DNA of 64,000 nt, from the NCBI GenBank assembly GCA_020636195.1, contig JACJYH010000007.1, forward strand, positions 140,727 to 204,726. Direction: 5' to 3'. The DNA is from Lewinellaceae bacterium. GTDB taxonomy: Bacteria; Bacteroidota; Bacteroidia; Chitinophagales; Saprospiraceae. The notes beneath the pieces were generated by a model. The model was not told the origin of the DNA, searched no databases, and saw only the letters and a program-made list of their open reading frames with translations. Below, in pieces: positions 1-10,500 of this stretch (position 1 is the stretch's first letter; each line of letters opens with the position of its first letter). The position numbers were made by a program, and so were the translations under genes.

Positions 1-539
1 ATGAGATAGGCACCTAAATTTTTATCTGGAGCAAAAATGATCCCTTTTTCTTCGGGAACACTATTGACGATGACTTCTGCATTGGATGATGTGCAACATA
101 TATCGGTCAGTGTTTTAAGCTCTGCAGTACAGTTGATATAACTGATCACGACATGATCCGGATATTTTTCTTTGAATTTTGAAAAGAGAGAAGGTGGACA
201 ACTATCAGCCAAAGAACATCCTGCCTTCAAATCCGGTAAGATCACTTTTTTATTGGGATTCAGCATTTTGGCGGTTTCAGCCATAAAATGTACTCCGGCA
301 AACACAATGATATCAGCGTCAGTTTTTGCTGCTTTTTGAGATAACTGGAGGCTATCACCTATATAATCTGCAACATCTTGGACTTCAGATTCTTGATAAT
401 AATGTGCCAAAATGACCATGTTTTTCTCCTTTTTCAAAGCTTGAATGGCCTCTACTAAATCCATTGTGGGATCAACTTCCATATCCAAAAATCCATTTTC
501 AAAGAGATTTTTTTTTGCATGAGCTATCTGTGATGACAT
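1..539 (-). CDS. nadA: Quinolinate synthase, 3' end cut by window edge
   Basis: NadA condenses iminoaspartate with dihydroxyacetone phosphate to quinolinate in de novo NAD synthesis, using a [4Fe-4S] cluster. The visible N-terminal part (about 179 residues, start ATG at 539) reads [12 protein letters not shown] and then contains the family stretches [27 protein letters not shown] and [14 protein letters not shown]. The cysteine of KAGCSLAD is one of the expected cluster ligands, and a further CC pair follows in [11 protein letters not shown]. About half of the usual length is missing beyond the left edge, so the other two cluster cysteines cannot be checked. The gene stands 82 bp downstream of the EEP gene stop, on the same strand. 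Identification is firm from the motifs; the reading frame was translated by hand because it leaves the window. Confidence 0.93.
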   Translation of the reverse strand, partial: MSSQIAHAKKNLFENGFLDMEVDPTMDLVEAIQALKKEKNMVILAHYYQESEVQDVADYIGDSLQLSQKAAKTDADIIVFAGVHFMAETAKMLNPNKKVILPDLKAGCSLADSCPPSLFSKFKEKYPDHVVISYINCTAELKTLTDICCTSSNAEVIVNSVPEEKGIIFAPDKNLGAYL

Positions 540-621
540 AATGAAAATTTTATAAATAAATTGGATGCTATTTTAAAACTTGGAAATTCTACTTTTGGTT
601 CAGCTAGTCAATAATTTTATC

Positions 622-1677
622 TCACGGAATGGTATCTATTACAATGCTGGCTTTTATAGGGTAATGGTCTGAAACCTTCCTTCTAATGATGTCAAATTGG
701 GTAACCTGAAATCGTGGGTCAGTAAAAATATAATCTATCCTAAGTAGTGGAATGATACCTGCATACGTAGTTCCGATACCAAAGCCACGCTCTTTGAATG
801 CATCGATTTTGTGATCTGAGAGAACTTTATATGTATAAGATACAGGTGTATCATTCATATCTCCGGCTAGGAGGACAGGATAAGGACATTTGTCAATACT
901 TTCTTCAATTTTTTGAGCTTGGTCACTTCTACTGATATGATAGTTTTTAAATTTACGCAGCATAGATTTAACATCATACCAAGCCTTGTCGGTCGATATA
1001 TTGTTATCGTTGGCGAGTTTTTCAGCATCAGCACTAATCCTGTTGGATTTAAGATGGTATGAATACACTCTTATAGTGTCACCAAAAGTGATAATGTCTG
1101 CCCACACGCAAGAATTTGTAATCGTTCCAAAATTTATCTCACCCTTTTTTATCATCGGAAACTTTGAAACTAGAACTGCACCTTTTGATACATGATGAAT
1201 AAAATGCTTAGGAAATTTTTCTTTGACCAATTTTAGGGCTTCCTCATTGGTCTCCTGAAGACAAAGTATGTCGCCATCGGTCAAATCTTCTAATAGCTCT
1301 TTGTATCTTCCTTTCACTTGTTTTTGGTTCTTTTCCTTTGGGATATATCCAAATGATGCATTGCTCATGTTAAAGGACACCACTTCTATAGTTTTCTTTT
1401 TTATTTCTATAGGTGCACCTTTAAATGTAATGAATCCGGTAATATAATTCCAACCCAAGAGTAAGCAAACTATTGAAAGTAAGGAATACTTTGGTTTTTG
1501 TATCATCCAAAAAACGATAAAACCAATGTTGACAATTAAAAATATTGGGAACATCAGTCCGAAAAAGGAAAATACCCACGTTTTAGAAGGATCAATGTAT
1601 GGAGCAAGGTAGGACAATAAAGTTCCGATTACGACACCAATATTGATAAACCACGATATTTTTGTTATAAAGTTCAA
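622..1677 (-). CDS. Membrane-anchored endonuclease/exonuclease/phosphatase (EEP) family protein
   Basis: The 351-residue protein has three N-terminal membrane segments (about residues 10-27, 35-58 and 65-84), then an EEP (DNase I-like) fold. Family residues are visible: metal-binding Glu in CLQETNEE (E142), YSYHLKS (H208), GDMNDTP (272-278), RIDYIFTD (313-320) and the catalytic SDHYP near the C terminus (336-340). The catalytic domain probably sits on the outer side of the membrane. Substrate cannot be told from sequence: relatives include nucleases, phosphodiesterases and sphingomyelinases. Its start overlaps the stop of the upstream rhomboid gene by 4 bases (ATGA), so the two are translationally coupled. 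This membrane-EEP plus rhomboid pairing is a familiar arrangement in Bacteroidota. Confidence 0.88.
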   Translation of the reverse strand: MNFITKISWFINIGVVIGTLLSYLAPYIDPSKTWVFSFFGLMFPIFLIVNIGFIVFWMIQKPKYSLLSIVCLLLGWNYITGFITFKGAPIEIKKKTIEVVSFNMSNASFGYIPKEKNQKQVKGRYKELLEDLTDGDILCLQETNEEALKLVKEKFPKHFIHHVSKGAVLVSKFPMIKKGEINFGTITNSCVWADIITFGDTIRVYSYHLKSNRISADAEKLANDNNISTDKAWYDVKSMLRKFKNYHISRSDQAQKIEESIDKCPYPVLLAGDMNDTPVSYTYKVLSDHKIDAFKERGFGIGTTYAGIIPLLRIDYIFTDPRFQVTQFDIIRRKVSDHYPIKASIVIDTIP

Positions 1678-2528
1678 TTTTCCGTGTTTGATGCCTTGTA
1701 TAAAATATCTTTTTCCACATCACTCAGACTGTTATATCCATCTTTTTTGATCTTGTCCAAAATTTGGTCCACTTGATCTTGTAGAGAATTGGAATCGCTG
1801 TTTTTATCTGAGAATGGTTGTTTTTTGTGCACTACTTTCAAGGTTCTTTTTGCAGATTTTTTGGTTTTAGGAGAAGATGCTTTTGATGAAAAAATATCAA
1901 AGCCATTTCTGAGACCAAAAACATATAACATCCCAATTATTGCACCACCAATATGTGCTGCGTGTCCTCCGGAATTAGACTGTCCGGCTACTCCAATGAG
2001 ATCCAAAAATAAAACGACAATTCCAATGTATTTTATTTTCACTCGCCCCAATAGAATCAAACTGATTTCATAATCCGGTGAAGCCATGACGGCCATGAAT
2101 ACAATCGCCATCACACCGGCTGATGCGCCCACCGCATAACCTCCGACAGAAGGATTAAAGTACCCTGATGCTATAAAAAATAAAGCTCCAAATAGGATTC
2201 CGGACAGAAATACAGGTAAAATCCTCCTAAAATTGAGCAAATCTCCTGCTATATTTCCAAACCAATATAGCGTAAGCATATTGAAAATCACATGCCATAG
2301 GCCATCATGAATGAATCCATGGGTGATCAACGTCCATGGCCTGTAGAGTAGAACAGAAATATCGCTTGGAACAGCAAGATAAGGTAGTACTTGATGGTAA
2401 AAAGTTGGAGCGAAAGCATTGGTCAATGCGGTAATGAAAAAAATGATGACATTGATGATTATCAACCGAGTGATGATATCACCGAATTTCAAATAATATT
2501 TTATGTCTTTAAAAACTGAATCGAACAT
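1674..2528 (-). CDS. Rhomboid family intramembrane serine protease
   Basis: The 284-residue polytopic membrane protein has the rhomboid core: HVIFNMLTLYWFG (Asn of the HxxxN element), the catalytic serine in VGASAGVMA (S136) and the catalytic histidine in HAAHIGGA (H192). The serine motif is GASAG, where the more common form is GxSG. A soluble, lysine-rich C-terminal tail of about 70 residues follows the membrane domain. Rhomboids cleave membrane helices within the bilayer; the substrate here is unknown. It lies between a second rhomboid (9 bp upstream) and the EEP gene (4-base overlap), forming a three-gene transcription unit, possibly with mutL upstream. Family call is firm; function in the cell is not known. 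Confidence 0.92.
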   Translation of the reverse strand: MFDSVFKDIKYYLKFGDIITRLIIINVIIFFITALTNAFAPTFYHQVLPYLAVPSDISVLLYRPWTLITHGFIHDGLWHVIFNMLTLYWFGNIAGDLLNFRRILPVFLSGILFGALFFIASGYFNPSVGGYAVGASAGVMAIVFMAVMASPDYEISLILLGRVKIKYIGIVVLFLDLIGVAGQSNSGGHAAHIGGAIIGMLYVFGLRNGFDIFSSKASSPKTKKSAKRTLKVVHKKQPFSDKNSDSNSLQDQVDQILDKIKKDGYNSLSDVEKDILYKASNTEN

Positions 2529-2537
2529 CCTTTATAA

Positions 2538-3113
2538 CTAACGTAAATTCGATAATTTCCAATATTTTATGCACAAAAAACCTACAATGGCGCCTCCAAC
2601 ATGCGCAAAATGCCCAATTCCGGCTTGTTGTCCACTGATACCAAAATAGAGCCCTAAAAGCACCAATCCAATCGCTAAATATTTTGCTTTAATAGGTACA
2701 GGAATAAACATGATCTGCATTTCCATATTTGGAAGCATGGTTGCGAAAGCCGCTGTTACACCAAAAACCGCTCCCGATGCTCCTAAGCCACATGAAGTAG
2801 TGAGCAACAACTGTGCTATACCGGCAATAATTCCACTTAAAAAATATAAAATTAAAAATCTCTGTTGCCCCAAAATTTGTTCCACATAGGGACCAATGAA
2901 GTAGAGTGACATCATATTGAAAATCAGATGTTGTTCGTCTGCATGGTTAAACATATGCGTGACGATTTGCACAGGGTGAAAATGTCCTGTGGATGGGCTA
3001 CACAAGTAAAAATACTCCTTCCACTGCGGGTAAGGAATCAGAAATTTAATCCCAATATAAAAGATAACATTTAGAATGATGAGATTTAAAACTACGGGAG
3101 AAATTCTTTGCAT
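2538..3113 (-). CDS. Rhomboid family intramembrane serine protease (short form)
   Basis: The 191-residue protein is almost entirely membrane domain, about six helices, without the soluble tail of its neighbour. Catalytic elements are present: HLIFNMMSLYFIG (Asn region), serine in LGASGAVFG (S113), histidine in HFAHVGGA (H171). It is 9 bp upstream of a second rhomboid gene and 7 bp downstream of mutL, all on the minus strand. The two rhomboids are similar in plan but clearly diverged, so this is an old duplication or two recruited paralogues. A small six-helix rhomboid directly after mutL is seen in other Bacteroidota. Confidence 0.92.
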   Translation of the reverse strand: MQRISPVVLNLIILNVIFYIGIKFLIPYPQWKEYFYLCSPSTGHFHPVQIVTHMFNHADEQHLIFNMMSLYFIGPYVEQILGQQRFLILYFLSGIIAGIAQLLLTTSCGLGASGAVFGVTAAFATMLPNMEMQIMFIPVPIKAKYLAIGLVLLGLYFGISGQQAGIGHFAHVGGAIVGFLCIKYWKLSNLR

Positions 3114-3120
3114 GAAAAAC

Positions 3121-4944
3121 CTATTGAAAACGTCTGAATAATTCGTTTAGTGTTATGGTGATACTGGTGGATCGACCAGTAGGGCTGACAGTGGGCATCT
3201 TGCACGCAAGCAGTTGATCGATGATTGCGGACATTTCGGATGGCTCAAGTTTTTTTCCTCTTTTGATGGCAGAAGACATCGCCATGGATCGAGCTATATT
3301 GTCCTCAAGACCTAACTCAAGCTCTAGATTCTGGCCATATTGGTCAATGACCTCATCAATGATGGTGTTAATATTTTGATTACTATCCATGTGCGCCGGC
3401 GTACCATGCACTAAAAAACTATCATTACCGAAATCGACTATGTCAAAACCGAGTGTATTTACCTTCTCCATGATGACTCTCATAATCTCTGCTTTTGCAG
3501 GGTTCAGTGATATATTAATGGGAAATAATTCTCGTTGAGTGGCTATGGATTTCGTCTGAAAAGCTTCTAAAAATTCTTCATACAATATTCTCTCATGTGC
3601 GGCTTGCTGATCTATGATCATGAGACCAGAACGCACTGGAAATGTGATATAACTTTGGTGCAATTGGGTAGGTATATAACTGCTTTGGTCTTTGACAAGA
3701 AGGTTTTCTTCTTCGGATAAATGTAAATGTTCTTTCTCTAAATGAGAAATGTTTCTTTCGGCTTCACTTTGAGAAGCTACTGACATTTTACCATATAAGT
3801 CATTCCAAGATTGGATATCACCTTGAGATGGTTTTTGTGTAGGATGTTGTGGTGTAAAATTAGAAGGTTTTATTATCGATTGTCCACTATCGGAATTTCT
3901 TTCAAATCCGGAAAATGCACTTTGAGGGGCATCAAAATCAAGCATCGGTAGGATGCTGTATTGGCCCAATGCATGTTTCAGAGAGACTTTCAGATAATTG
4001 TAGATCAATCTTTCGTCTTCGAATTTTATCTCTGTTTTTGTGGGATGGACATTGATATCGATTGAAGCCGGATCGAGTTCCAAAAAGAGAAAATAACCGG
4101 GAAAATACTCCTTTGAAATGAGTTCATCGTAAGCACTGCGAACAGCATGGTTGAGATAGTTACTTTTGATGAATCTATTATTGACAAAAATAAATTGATC
4201 TCCTTGGGTTTTTTTTGAAGCTTCCGGTTTGGTAATAAAACCTGAAATTTTCACAAAGTCAGTTTGCTCTTCCACGGGAATCAACTTCTCTGCCATTGAC
4301 TTTCCGAAGAGACCAATGATTCTCGCTTTCAACGATTGGATAGGAAGATAATACACTTCATTATCATTGTGAAATAATGAGAAATGTACTTGTGGATTTG
4401 CAATGGCAACTCTATGAAATTCATCTAATATATGTCTCATTTCCACCGGGTCAGACTTCAAAAACTTCCTTCTGGCAGGTACGTTATAAAACACATTTTT
4501 TACCGTGATACCTGTACCGGTTGGAGTAGATACCTTGGTTTGTGCTTTTACATCTGACCCTTCAATGTGGATTTGGTGACCTATGTCTTGATCTTCTAAT
4601 TTTGTGATTAAATCCACGTGAGCGATGGCTGCAATAGAAGCTAAGGCCTCACCTCTAAATCCCATTGTTTTTATTGAAAAAAGGTCGCTAGCTTGTTTTA
4701 TTTTTGAAGTAGCATGTCGCTCAAAAGCCATTCTGGCGTCTGTTTCGCTCATGCCTTTGCCATTATCTATGACTTGAATGGATGTCTTACCTGCGTCTTT
4801 TATAATCAATTTTATGGATGTGCTCTCTGCATCCAGAGCGTTCTCTAAGAGTTCCTTCACTACGGATGCCGGGCGCTGAATCACTTCTCCAGCGGCAATT
4901 TGATTTGCTATACTATCCGGCAATAGATGTATAATGTCAGACAT
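3121..4944 (-). CDS. mutL: DNA mismatch repair protein MutL
   Basis: MutL (607 residues) couples mismatch recognition by MutS to strand removal. The GHKL ATPase domain is complete: ELLENALDA (31-39), DNGKGM (60-65) and TMGFRGEALASI (93-104). A linker of about 90 polar residues (about 340-425) leads to the C-terminal dimerisation/endonuclease domain. The metal-site motif DQHA(X)2E(X)4E appears as DQQAAHERILYE (445-456), with His changed to Gln. The expected ACR element reads SSAIKRG, and C(P/N)HGRP reads SPTGRS, so both lack the metal-binding Cys; the last motif survives as FRR. Latent endonuclease activity is therefore doubtful. The gene is followed by the two rhomboid genes and preceded 11 bp upstream by a small membrane protein gene. 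Confidence 0.97.
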   Translation of the reverse strand: MSDIIHLLPDSIANQIAAGEVIQRPASVVKELLENALDAESTSIKLIIKDAGKTSIQVIDNGKGMSETDARMAFERHATSKIKQASDLFSIKTMGFRGEALASIAAIAHVDLITKLEDQDIGHQIHIEGSDVKAQTKVSTPTGTGITVKNVFYNVPARRKFLKSDPVEMRHILDEFHRVAIANPQVHFSLFHNDNEVYYLPIQSLKARIIGLFGKSMAEKLIPVEEQTDFVKISGFITKPEASKKTQGDQFIFVNNRFIKSNYLNHAVRSAYDELISKEYFPGYFLFLELDPASIDINVHPTKTEIKFEDERLIYNYLKVSLKHALGQYSILPMLDFDAPQSAFSGFERNSDSGQSIIKPSNFTPQHPTQKPSQGDIQSWNDLYGKMSVASQSEAERNISHLEKEHLHLSEEENLLVKDQSSYIPTQLHQSYITFPVRSGLMIIDQQAAHERILYEEFLEAFQTKSIATQRELFPINISLNPAKAEIMRVIMEKVNTLGFDIVDFGNDSFLVHGTPAHMDSNQNINTIIDEVIDQYGQNLELELGLEDNIARSMAMSSAIKRGKKLEPSEMSAIIDQLLACKMPTVSPTGRSTSITITLNELFRRFQ

Positions 4945-4955
4945 CCGTGGTGAAA

Positions 4956-5288
4956 TTATTTTTTAAGAACTTGAATGATATAAGCCAATTTATCAGACTG
5001 CAGGATGGCATAGGTTATTAGAGATAAAACAAAGATGATGTAAACTAACCTAATATTGGATGCTTTGGTTTCCTTCTTCTTCAGAGCAGGATCGTAATGC
5101 ATTTTGTTGTGCATTCCATACTTTATCCGTTCTTTTAGAGCTTCTACATCCGTTGGATTATGGTCGCTTGAATTATTTTTATACTTAGAAATTCTCTTTT
5201 CTAAATCTTCCTTAACAGGATCATAAAACCTAGGAATGTAATCAAATCCTTTTGGCTTTGGGCGTCGACCTATTCCAAATTTTAACAT
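4956..5288 (-). CDS. Small conserved Bacteroidota protein with one C-terminal membrane helix
   Basis: The 110-residue protein begins MLKFGIGRRPKPKGFDY, has a basic N terminus with an aromatic YIPRFYDP motif, a charged middle (about 25-75) and one hydrophobic segment (about 85-105). It resembles a small protein widespread in Bacteroidota that is often mislabelled as riboflavin synthase subunit beta; there is no riboflavin synthase feature here. The cytoplasmic basic domain anchored by a tail helix suggests a membrane-associated nucleic-acid or protein-binding role, but this is inference. It sits between gyrB (49 bp) and mutL (11 bp) on the minus strand. Function unknown. Confidence 0.8.
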   Translation of the reverse strand: MLKFGIGRRPKPKGFDYIPRFYDPVKEDLEKRISKYKNNSSDHNPTDVEALKERIKYGMHNKMHYDPALKKKETKASNIRLVYIIFVLSLITYAILQSDKLAYIIQVLKK

Positions 5289-5337
5289 ATCTTGATTATA
5301 TTATTCAATGCAAACTCACTAACAATCTTATGATGCA

Positions 5338-7293
5338 TTAGGCATCAATATTGGCGTATTTTGCATTCTCCTCGATAAATTGTCTTCTTGGAGGTACTTC
5401 ATCACCCATCAACATAGAAAAGATTCTATCGGCCTCCATGGCATCATTTATGGTCACTTGGCGAAGAATTCTATTGGAAGGATCCATCGTTGTCTCCCAT
5501 AATTGCTCCGCATTCATCTCGCCTAGACCCTTATAACGCTGGGTTTTTATAGATGTATCTTCCTTTCCGTTGGCATAATTCTCTATTGCGGCTTTGCGCT
5601 CGTCGTCATTCCAGCAATAGACAAAATTTTTACCCTTTCTAACTTGGTATAGAGGTGGCGCTGCGATATAAATATGGCCGTGCTCTATCAATGGTTTCAT
5701 ATACCTGAAGAAGAAAGTCATGATGAGGGTAGAGATATGGCTGCCATCCACATCGGCGTCGCACATGATGACAATTTTGTGGTAGCGAAGTTTATCGATA
5801 TTGAGAATCTTCTCACCTTCTTTCTCTTCTATGCTAACCCCAAGGGCAGTAAACATATTTTTTATTTCCTCATTCTCGTAGATTTTGTACTCCATAGCTT
5901 TTTCTACATTCAAAATCTTACCTCTTAATGGTAGAATCGCTTGAAAGTTTCTGTCCCTACCTTGCTTGGCTGTACCACCCGCAGAATCTCCTTCCACTAA
6001 GAATATTTCTGATTCCATTGGGTCTTTTGAACTACAATCTGAAAGTTTTCCTGGAAGGCCAGTACCTGTCAACACATTTTTTCGTTGGACCAGTTCACGT
6101 GCTTTTCGAGCAGCATGTCTTGCGGTAGCTGCCAAGATCACTTTTTCGATAATTCTACGGGCATTTCCGGGATTTTCTTCAAGGTAAATTTTCAATGCAT
6201 CTCCAACAGCTCTGGATACAATACCTTTCACATCAGAATTCCCAAGTTCTCCTTTGGTTTGTCCTTTAAATTGTGGCTCCGGTACTTTAACAGAAACGAT
6301 AGCTGTAAGTCCTTCCTTAAAGTCATCACCGGAAATGTCAATTTTCAACTTGCTGAATAGGCCATTGTCATCACCATATTGCTTGAACAATCTCGAAACC
6401 GCCATCCTAAAACCTTGTACATGCGTACCTCCTTCTCTGGTATTGATATTGTTTACATAGGAAAAAATGTTTTCCTGATACCCGGTATTGTACTGTAAGG
6501 CTACTTCCACCTCAACATTGTCTTCTTTTCCCACAGCATAGATGGGCCTATCTAATAACGGGGTTCTACTCTCGTCAAGAAAAGTAACAAATTCGATTAA
6601 TCCACCTTCAGAATGAAACTCTTGGGTTTTTGGTTCACCAGATTCATCTACAGCTCTCTCGTCGGTGAGTGTCAATGTCAATCCTTTATTCAGGAAAGCC
6701 AATTCCCTAATCCTAGAAGTCAGCGTTACGATATTGTATTCTAAATTCTCAAAAATCGTATGGTCTGGTTTAAAAGTCACTATAGTACCGGTATCATCTG
6801 AAGTCCCGATTTCCTTTACGGGGCCTAATGGAATTCCTTTAGAATACTCTTGTTCAAATATTTTGTTTTCTCTATGGACTTCTACGCGTACATATTCTGA
6901 GAGCGCATTGACACATGAGACCCCGACACCGTGCAAACCACCTGATACTTTATAGGTATTTTTGTCAAATTTTCCTCCTGCATGAAGCACGGTCATAACA
7001 ACTTCTAATGCTGATTTTTGAAGTTTTTCGTGCATTCCGGTAGGAATACCTCTACCATCATCCTTCACAGTGATAGAATTATCCTTGTGGACAATGACAT
7101 CGATCTTATTACAATACCCTGCTAAATGTTCATCGATTGAATTGTCAATTACTTCCCATACCAAATGGTGTAGTCCTTTGACATCAGTACTTCCGATGTA
7201 CATACCGGGTCTCATCCTTACCGCTTCTAAACCTTCAAGCGCTTGGATATTTTCGGCACCATAGGTGCTATTTTGCTTTTTGTTTTCGCTCAT
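5338..7293 (-). CDS. gyrB: DNA gyrase subunit B
   Basis: GyrB supplies the ATPase and TOPRIM domains of the gyrase that introduces negative supercoils. The 651-residue protein has VWEVIDNSIDEHLAG and DDGRGIPTGMH (GHKL ATP site), GGLHGVGVSCVNALS (ATP lid), the TOPRIM stretch LVEGDSAGGTAKQGRDR, the acidic pair in IMCDADVDGSHI, and the C-terminal QRYKGLGEMNAEQLWETTM. The QGRDR motif with Ala-Lys-Gln in front is typical of GyrB and argues against ParE. The length matches Bacteroidota GyrB. gyrA is not in the window. A TAnnTTTG element lies about 47 bp upstream. Confidence 0.98.
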   Translation of the reverse strand: MSENKKQNSTYGAENIQALEGLEAVRMRPGMYIGSTDVKGLHHLVWEVIDNSIDEHLAGYCNKIDVIVHKDNSITVKDDGRGIPTGMHEKLQKSALEVVMTVLHAGGKFDKNTYKVSGGLHGVGVSCVNALSEYVRVEVHRENKIFEQEYSKGIPLGPVKEIGTSDDTGTIVTFKPDHTIFENLEYNIVTLTSRIRELAFLNKGLTLTLTDERAVDESGEPKTQEFHSEGGLIEFVTFLDESRTPLLDRPIYAVGKEDNVEVEVALQYNTGYQENIFSYVNNINTREGGTHVQGFRMAVSRLFKQYGDDNGLFSKLKIDISGDDFKEGLTAIVSVKVPEPQFKGQTKGELGNSDVKGIVSRAVGDALKIYLEENPGNARRIIEKVILAATARHAARKARELVQRKNVLTGTGLPGKLSDCSSKDPMESEIFLVEGDSAGGTAKQGRDRNFQAILPLRGKILNVEKAMEYKIYENEEIKNMFTALGVSIEEKEGEKILNIDKLRYHKIVIMCDADVDGSHISTLIMTFFFRYMKPLIEHGHIYIAAPPLYQVRKGKNFVYCWNDDERKAAIENYANGKEDTSIKTQRYKGLGEMNAEQLWETTMDPSNRILRQVTINDAMEADRIFSMLMGDEVPPRRQFIEENAKYANIDA

Positions 7294-7339
7294 TAAAAAT
7301 GGTGTGTATTTATATAAAAATTGATCTAATTGAAATGTG

Positions 7340-7376
7340 CAAATTTACAAATTTCAATCCATCAAAAGAAATAAAT
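7340..7376 (-). promoter_or_regulatory. Candidate gyrB promoter
   Basis: On the minus strand TAAATTTG (7347-7340) matches the Bacteroidota -7 element TAnnTTTG exactly. A TTTG at 7376-7373 could be the -33 element, but the gap of 25 bases is longer than the usual 17-23, so only the -7 element is convincing. It is about 47 bp from the gyrB start codon. Confidence 0.4.
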
Positions 7377-7512
7377 TCTATGTTTAATTAATTAAAAATC
7401 AAGTCAATGATTAAAAATAATGACTTTTGCATATAGAATATATACAAACATAACAATGGGTTAAGGATATGGTTTGACGATTGCTAAAAACAATAGATAA
7501 TTTTACCTAAAA

Positions 7513-10500
7513 TTACTTATTGTACGACTTATTGAGTACGGTGATGTCGCCTCTGTATTGTATTTCTTGACCATCAATAAATCGTACTATGGCGATGTAC
7601 ACAAATACTCCAGGATCAACAGGCACGCCCTGAAAGCGTCCGTCCCATCCATCAGTTCCACTCGGATCAGGTAAATAATTGGCTTGATGCCAGACTTTAC
7701 TGCCCCATCTATCATAAATTTGGAAGTCTTTGATTATTTCCACACCAGGACCAACTTTAATTTGAAAATAATCATTCTCTCCATCACTATTTGGTGTGAA
7801 TATATTGGCAAAGTATGCGTGTCGGATATTTTTTACCTTGACTTCGATATCATCACGACCAAGGCATCCGTTTTCATCGGTAGCTATAATCGTATATGTA
7901 GTGGTTTTAGAAGGATTGAAAACGACCGACCTACAATCAGAAGTCACGCAGTCAATGGTTTCTTCTGGCGACCATTGAATTGAATTGATGGCAATAGGAG
8001 AATCTATAATGGTATTTATCACATCAGACGAAGTCCCTAACTGAATAGAAATATCGGGTCCAGCATCAACTGCTATAGGTAGTGGCTGGTTGATGGTGAT
8101 CACAGTGTCTATATAACATCCAGCAGAATCTATCAAATTTACTATATACAATCCAGCTTGCACTTGTACACAACTGTCAATGTGATATCTTACGCCGTTA
8201 TTGATCTGGAAGGTATAATAGTTACCTGTTCCTCCAGTGATGTTATTGACAGAAATGCAGGTGGTTCCACCGTTACATACGGGTTCGGGTGTTGGGTTTA
8301 GTGAGCCAACCAATTGCGCCGGTGCTGTCAGGGTATGACAAATTTTTGCTGAACAACCTTTTAAATCCGTCACCGTAGCACAATATGTGCCTTGTGATAA
8401 ATTGGACATGGTGTTTCCTGTAGTAGCGATACCGTTGTCCCAAGCATATGTTTTTATTCCTTCATTACCACCTGAAGTGGATAATACAATTACCCCTTGA
8501 TCAGTGTTATTGCAATCCAACTCGATAGTTTGATTTTTATCGACATAAGCGATCAAGGAATCTGGCTGGGTTAAATAAAATGTATCTCTATGAACACAAG
8601 TTTTACTATCCGTCACTTCCACGATATATTCACCCACTCCTTTATTCTGTAAAAATGGCGTTATAACTGCCTCAGTGATCCAATTGTACACATACCCTGT
8701 ACCTGATCCTCCCTGTGCTTTGACTAAAATGGATCCGTTATTGTATCCGTAGCAACTTGGATTTATAATCTCTGATGCTGCATTATCAAATGTCAATGGA
8801 GCGATATTGTCAACATTGAAAAATACCGTATCAGAGAGGCAACCATTTTGATCTTCAGCATACACCCAGTTTTCACCTGCAGGAAGTTTTATTGCCAATG
8901 CTCCATCCAATTCTCCTGATGACCAATAATAATATAGATTCATTGGGCTATTGAAAATAAGAGCAGTCCCATTATTCATACCAAAGCACTTCACCGGTTG
9001 AGAAACAGGAGTTTCAAAGGAAATCGGTTGACCTTGTGAAAGTGTGTAATCGAAATCTTTGATACAGGTTCCGGGTCCGATGACTGTCAAAGTATAGTCT
9101 CCGGAAGTACCCTTAAAAATTGAGGTGGTGTTGAGCACCGTTGCATTACCGCGTTTTCTCCATTCAAGTTTCACGGTAGTGCTGTCTACATTTAAAGAGA
9201 TTTTGATAGTGCCTTCGCCTCCATAGCAGAGTGCATCTTCTACTTGAGCCATTATTTCAACTGCTGCTTTAGGTTCCACTACCACAGTGTCTGCAAGAGA
9301 CTGACAACCTGTATTATCCTTCACTATGACAGAGTAGGTACCGGGACTGAGATTGGACAATGTTTTTGTGGTTCCAACAACTTGGTTCAGTTCATTTCTC
9401 CAAACGATATCGAAAGGGCTATTGACACTATTGATATCAACAGAAATTTGCGCATCATTCGCTCCATCACAGCTGATGGGTTTGTCTAAAACAGCACTTA
9501 TACTCAAAGCGCCTTGCTGGTTCATCACGAATGTTTTCGTTGCCGGAGGACAATTATTCTTGTCAGCTATGGTGACAGAATAGGTGCCGCCAGTAATGTT
9601 GCCTATACTGTCGATATTGGTGCCTTGAACAGGATCCCAAGTGATGGTATATGGCATAGTTCCACCTGAATCCAATAATTTTATATATCCGGATGTAGTA
9701 CAATCAGGCTGAACCACCATTGCTTTGACATCCAATTTTGCAGGTTCTGATATATTAACTCTGATACTACCCTTGCACTGATTGGCATCAAAGGCAGTTA
9801 TCAAATAGTTGTTTCCGGGAGGAATATTATTAACAATGAGTTTTCCGGAAGTACTTATACCCAATAGGTCACCACCGTAAGCGTACATACCACTTGGCAG
9901 TGCTCGTACTTCAAGATATCCATCCTTGAGTCCAAAACAAGAAACATCCCTTTTATCTAAAATTTCAAAGGTAAGGCTATCCGCTTTATAAGGCATAAAG
10001 TAGGACTGATCACCGATATGACAAGCATTGGCATCTTGCACATTGATGGTAAATGGACCTGCAGGTATATTTGTCAGATCTACTACTGGCGTGATGCGCA
10101 CCCAAGATCCACTATTGATTCGATAGGAGTATTCATCTCCGCCTGCACCAACATAGGGTTTACCTCCTTCAATTTCAATTCTTAGTTTTCCGTTTTTCGA
10201 TGTTTTACATGTTGCAGAATCTAAAACACTGATTTTAGCTTTCAATGTATCTACATGTAGCTCAAAAGAATCCACAACTTCACAACCGGAACCATCTGTC
10301 AGCGTCAAAAAATATTTACCTGCATCCAACATATTGAGAGATAATGGCTGGGAAGGATCGTCAAGAGAACCATATAAATAGTTGGACCATAGATATTCAA
10401 AAGGTGGCAATCCTCCAGCAATAGAAGGTATTTGAATGCTTCCATTTCTATACCCAATGCATGTTGGGTCTTTTACAATGGGCGTGTCAATGATAATTGG

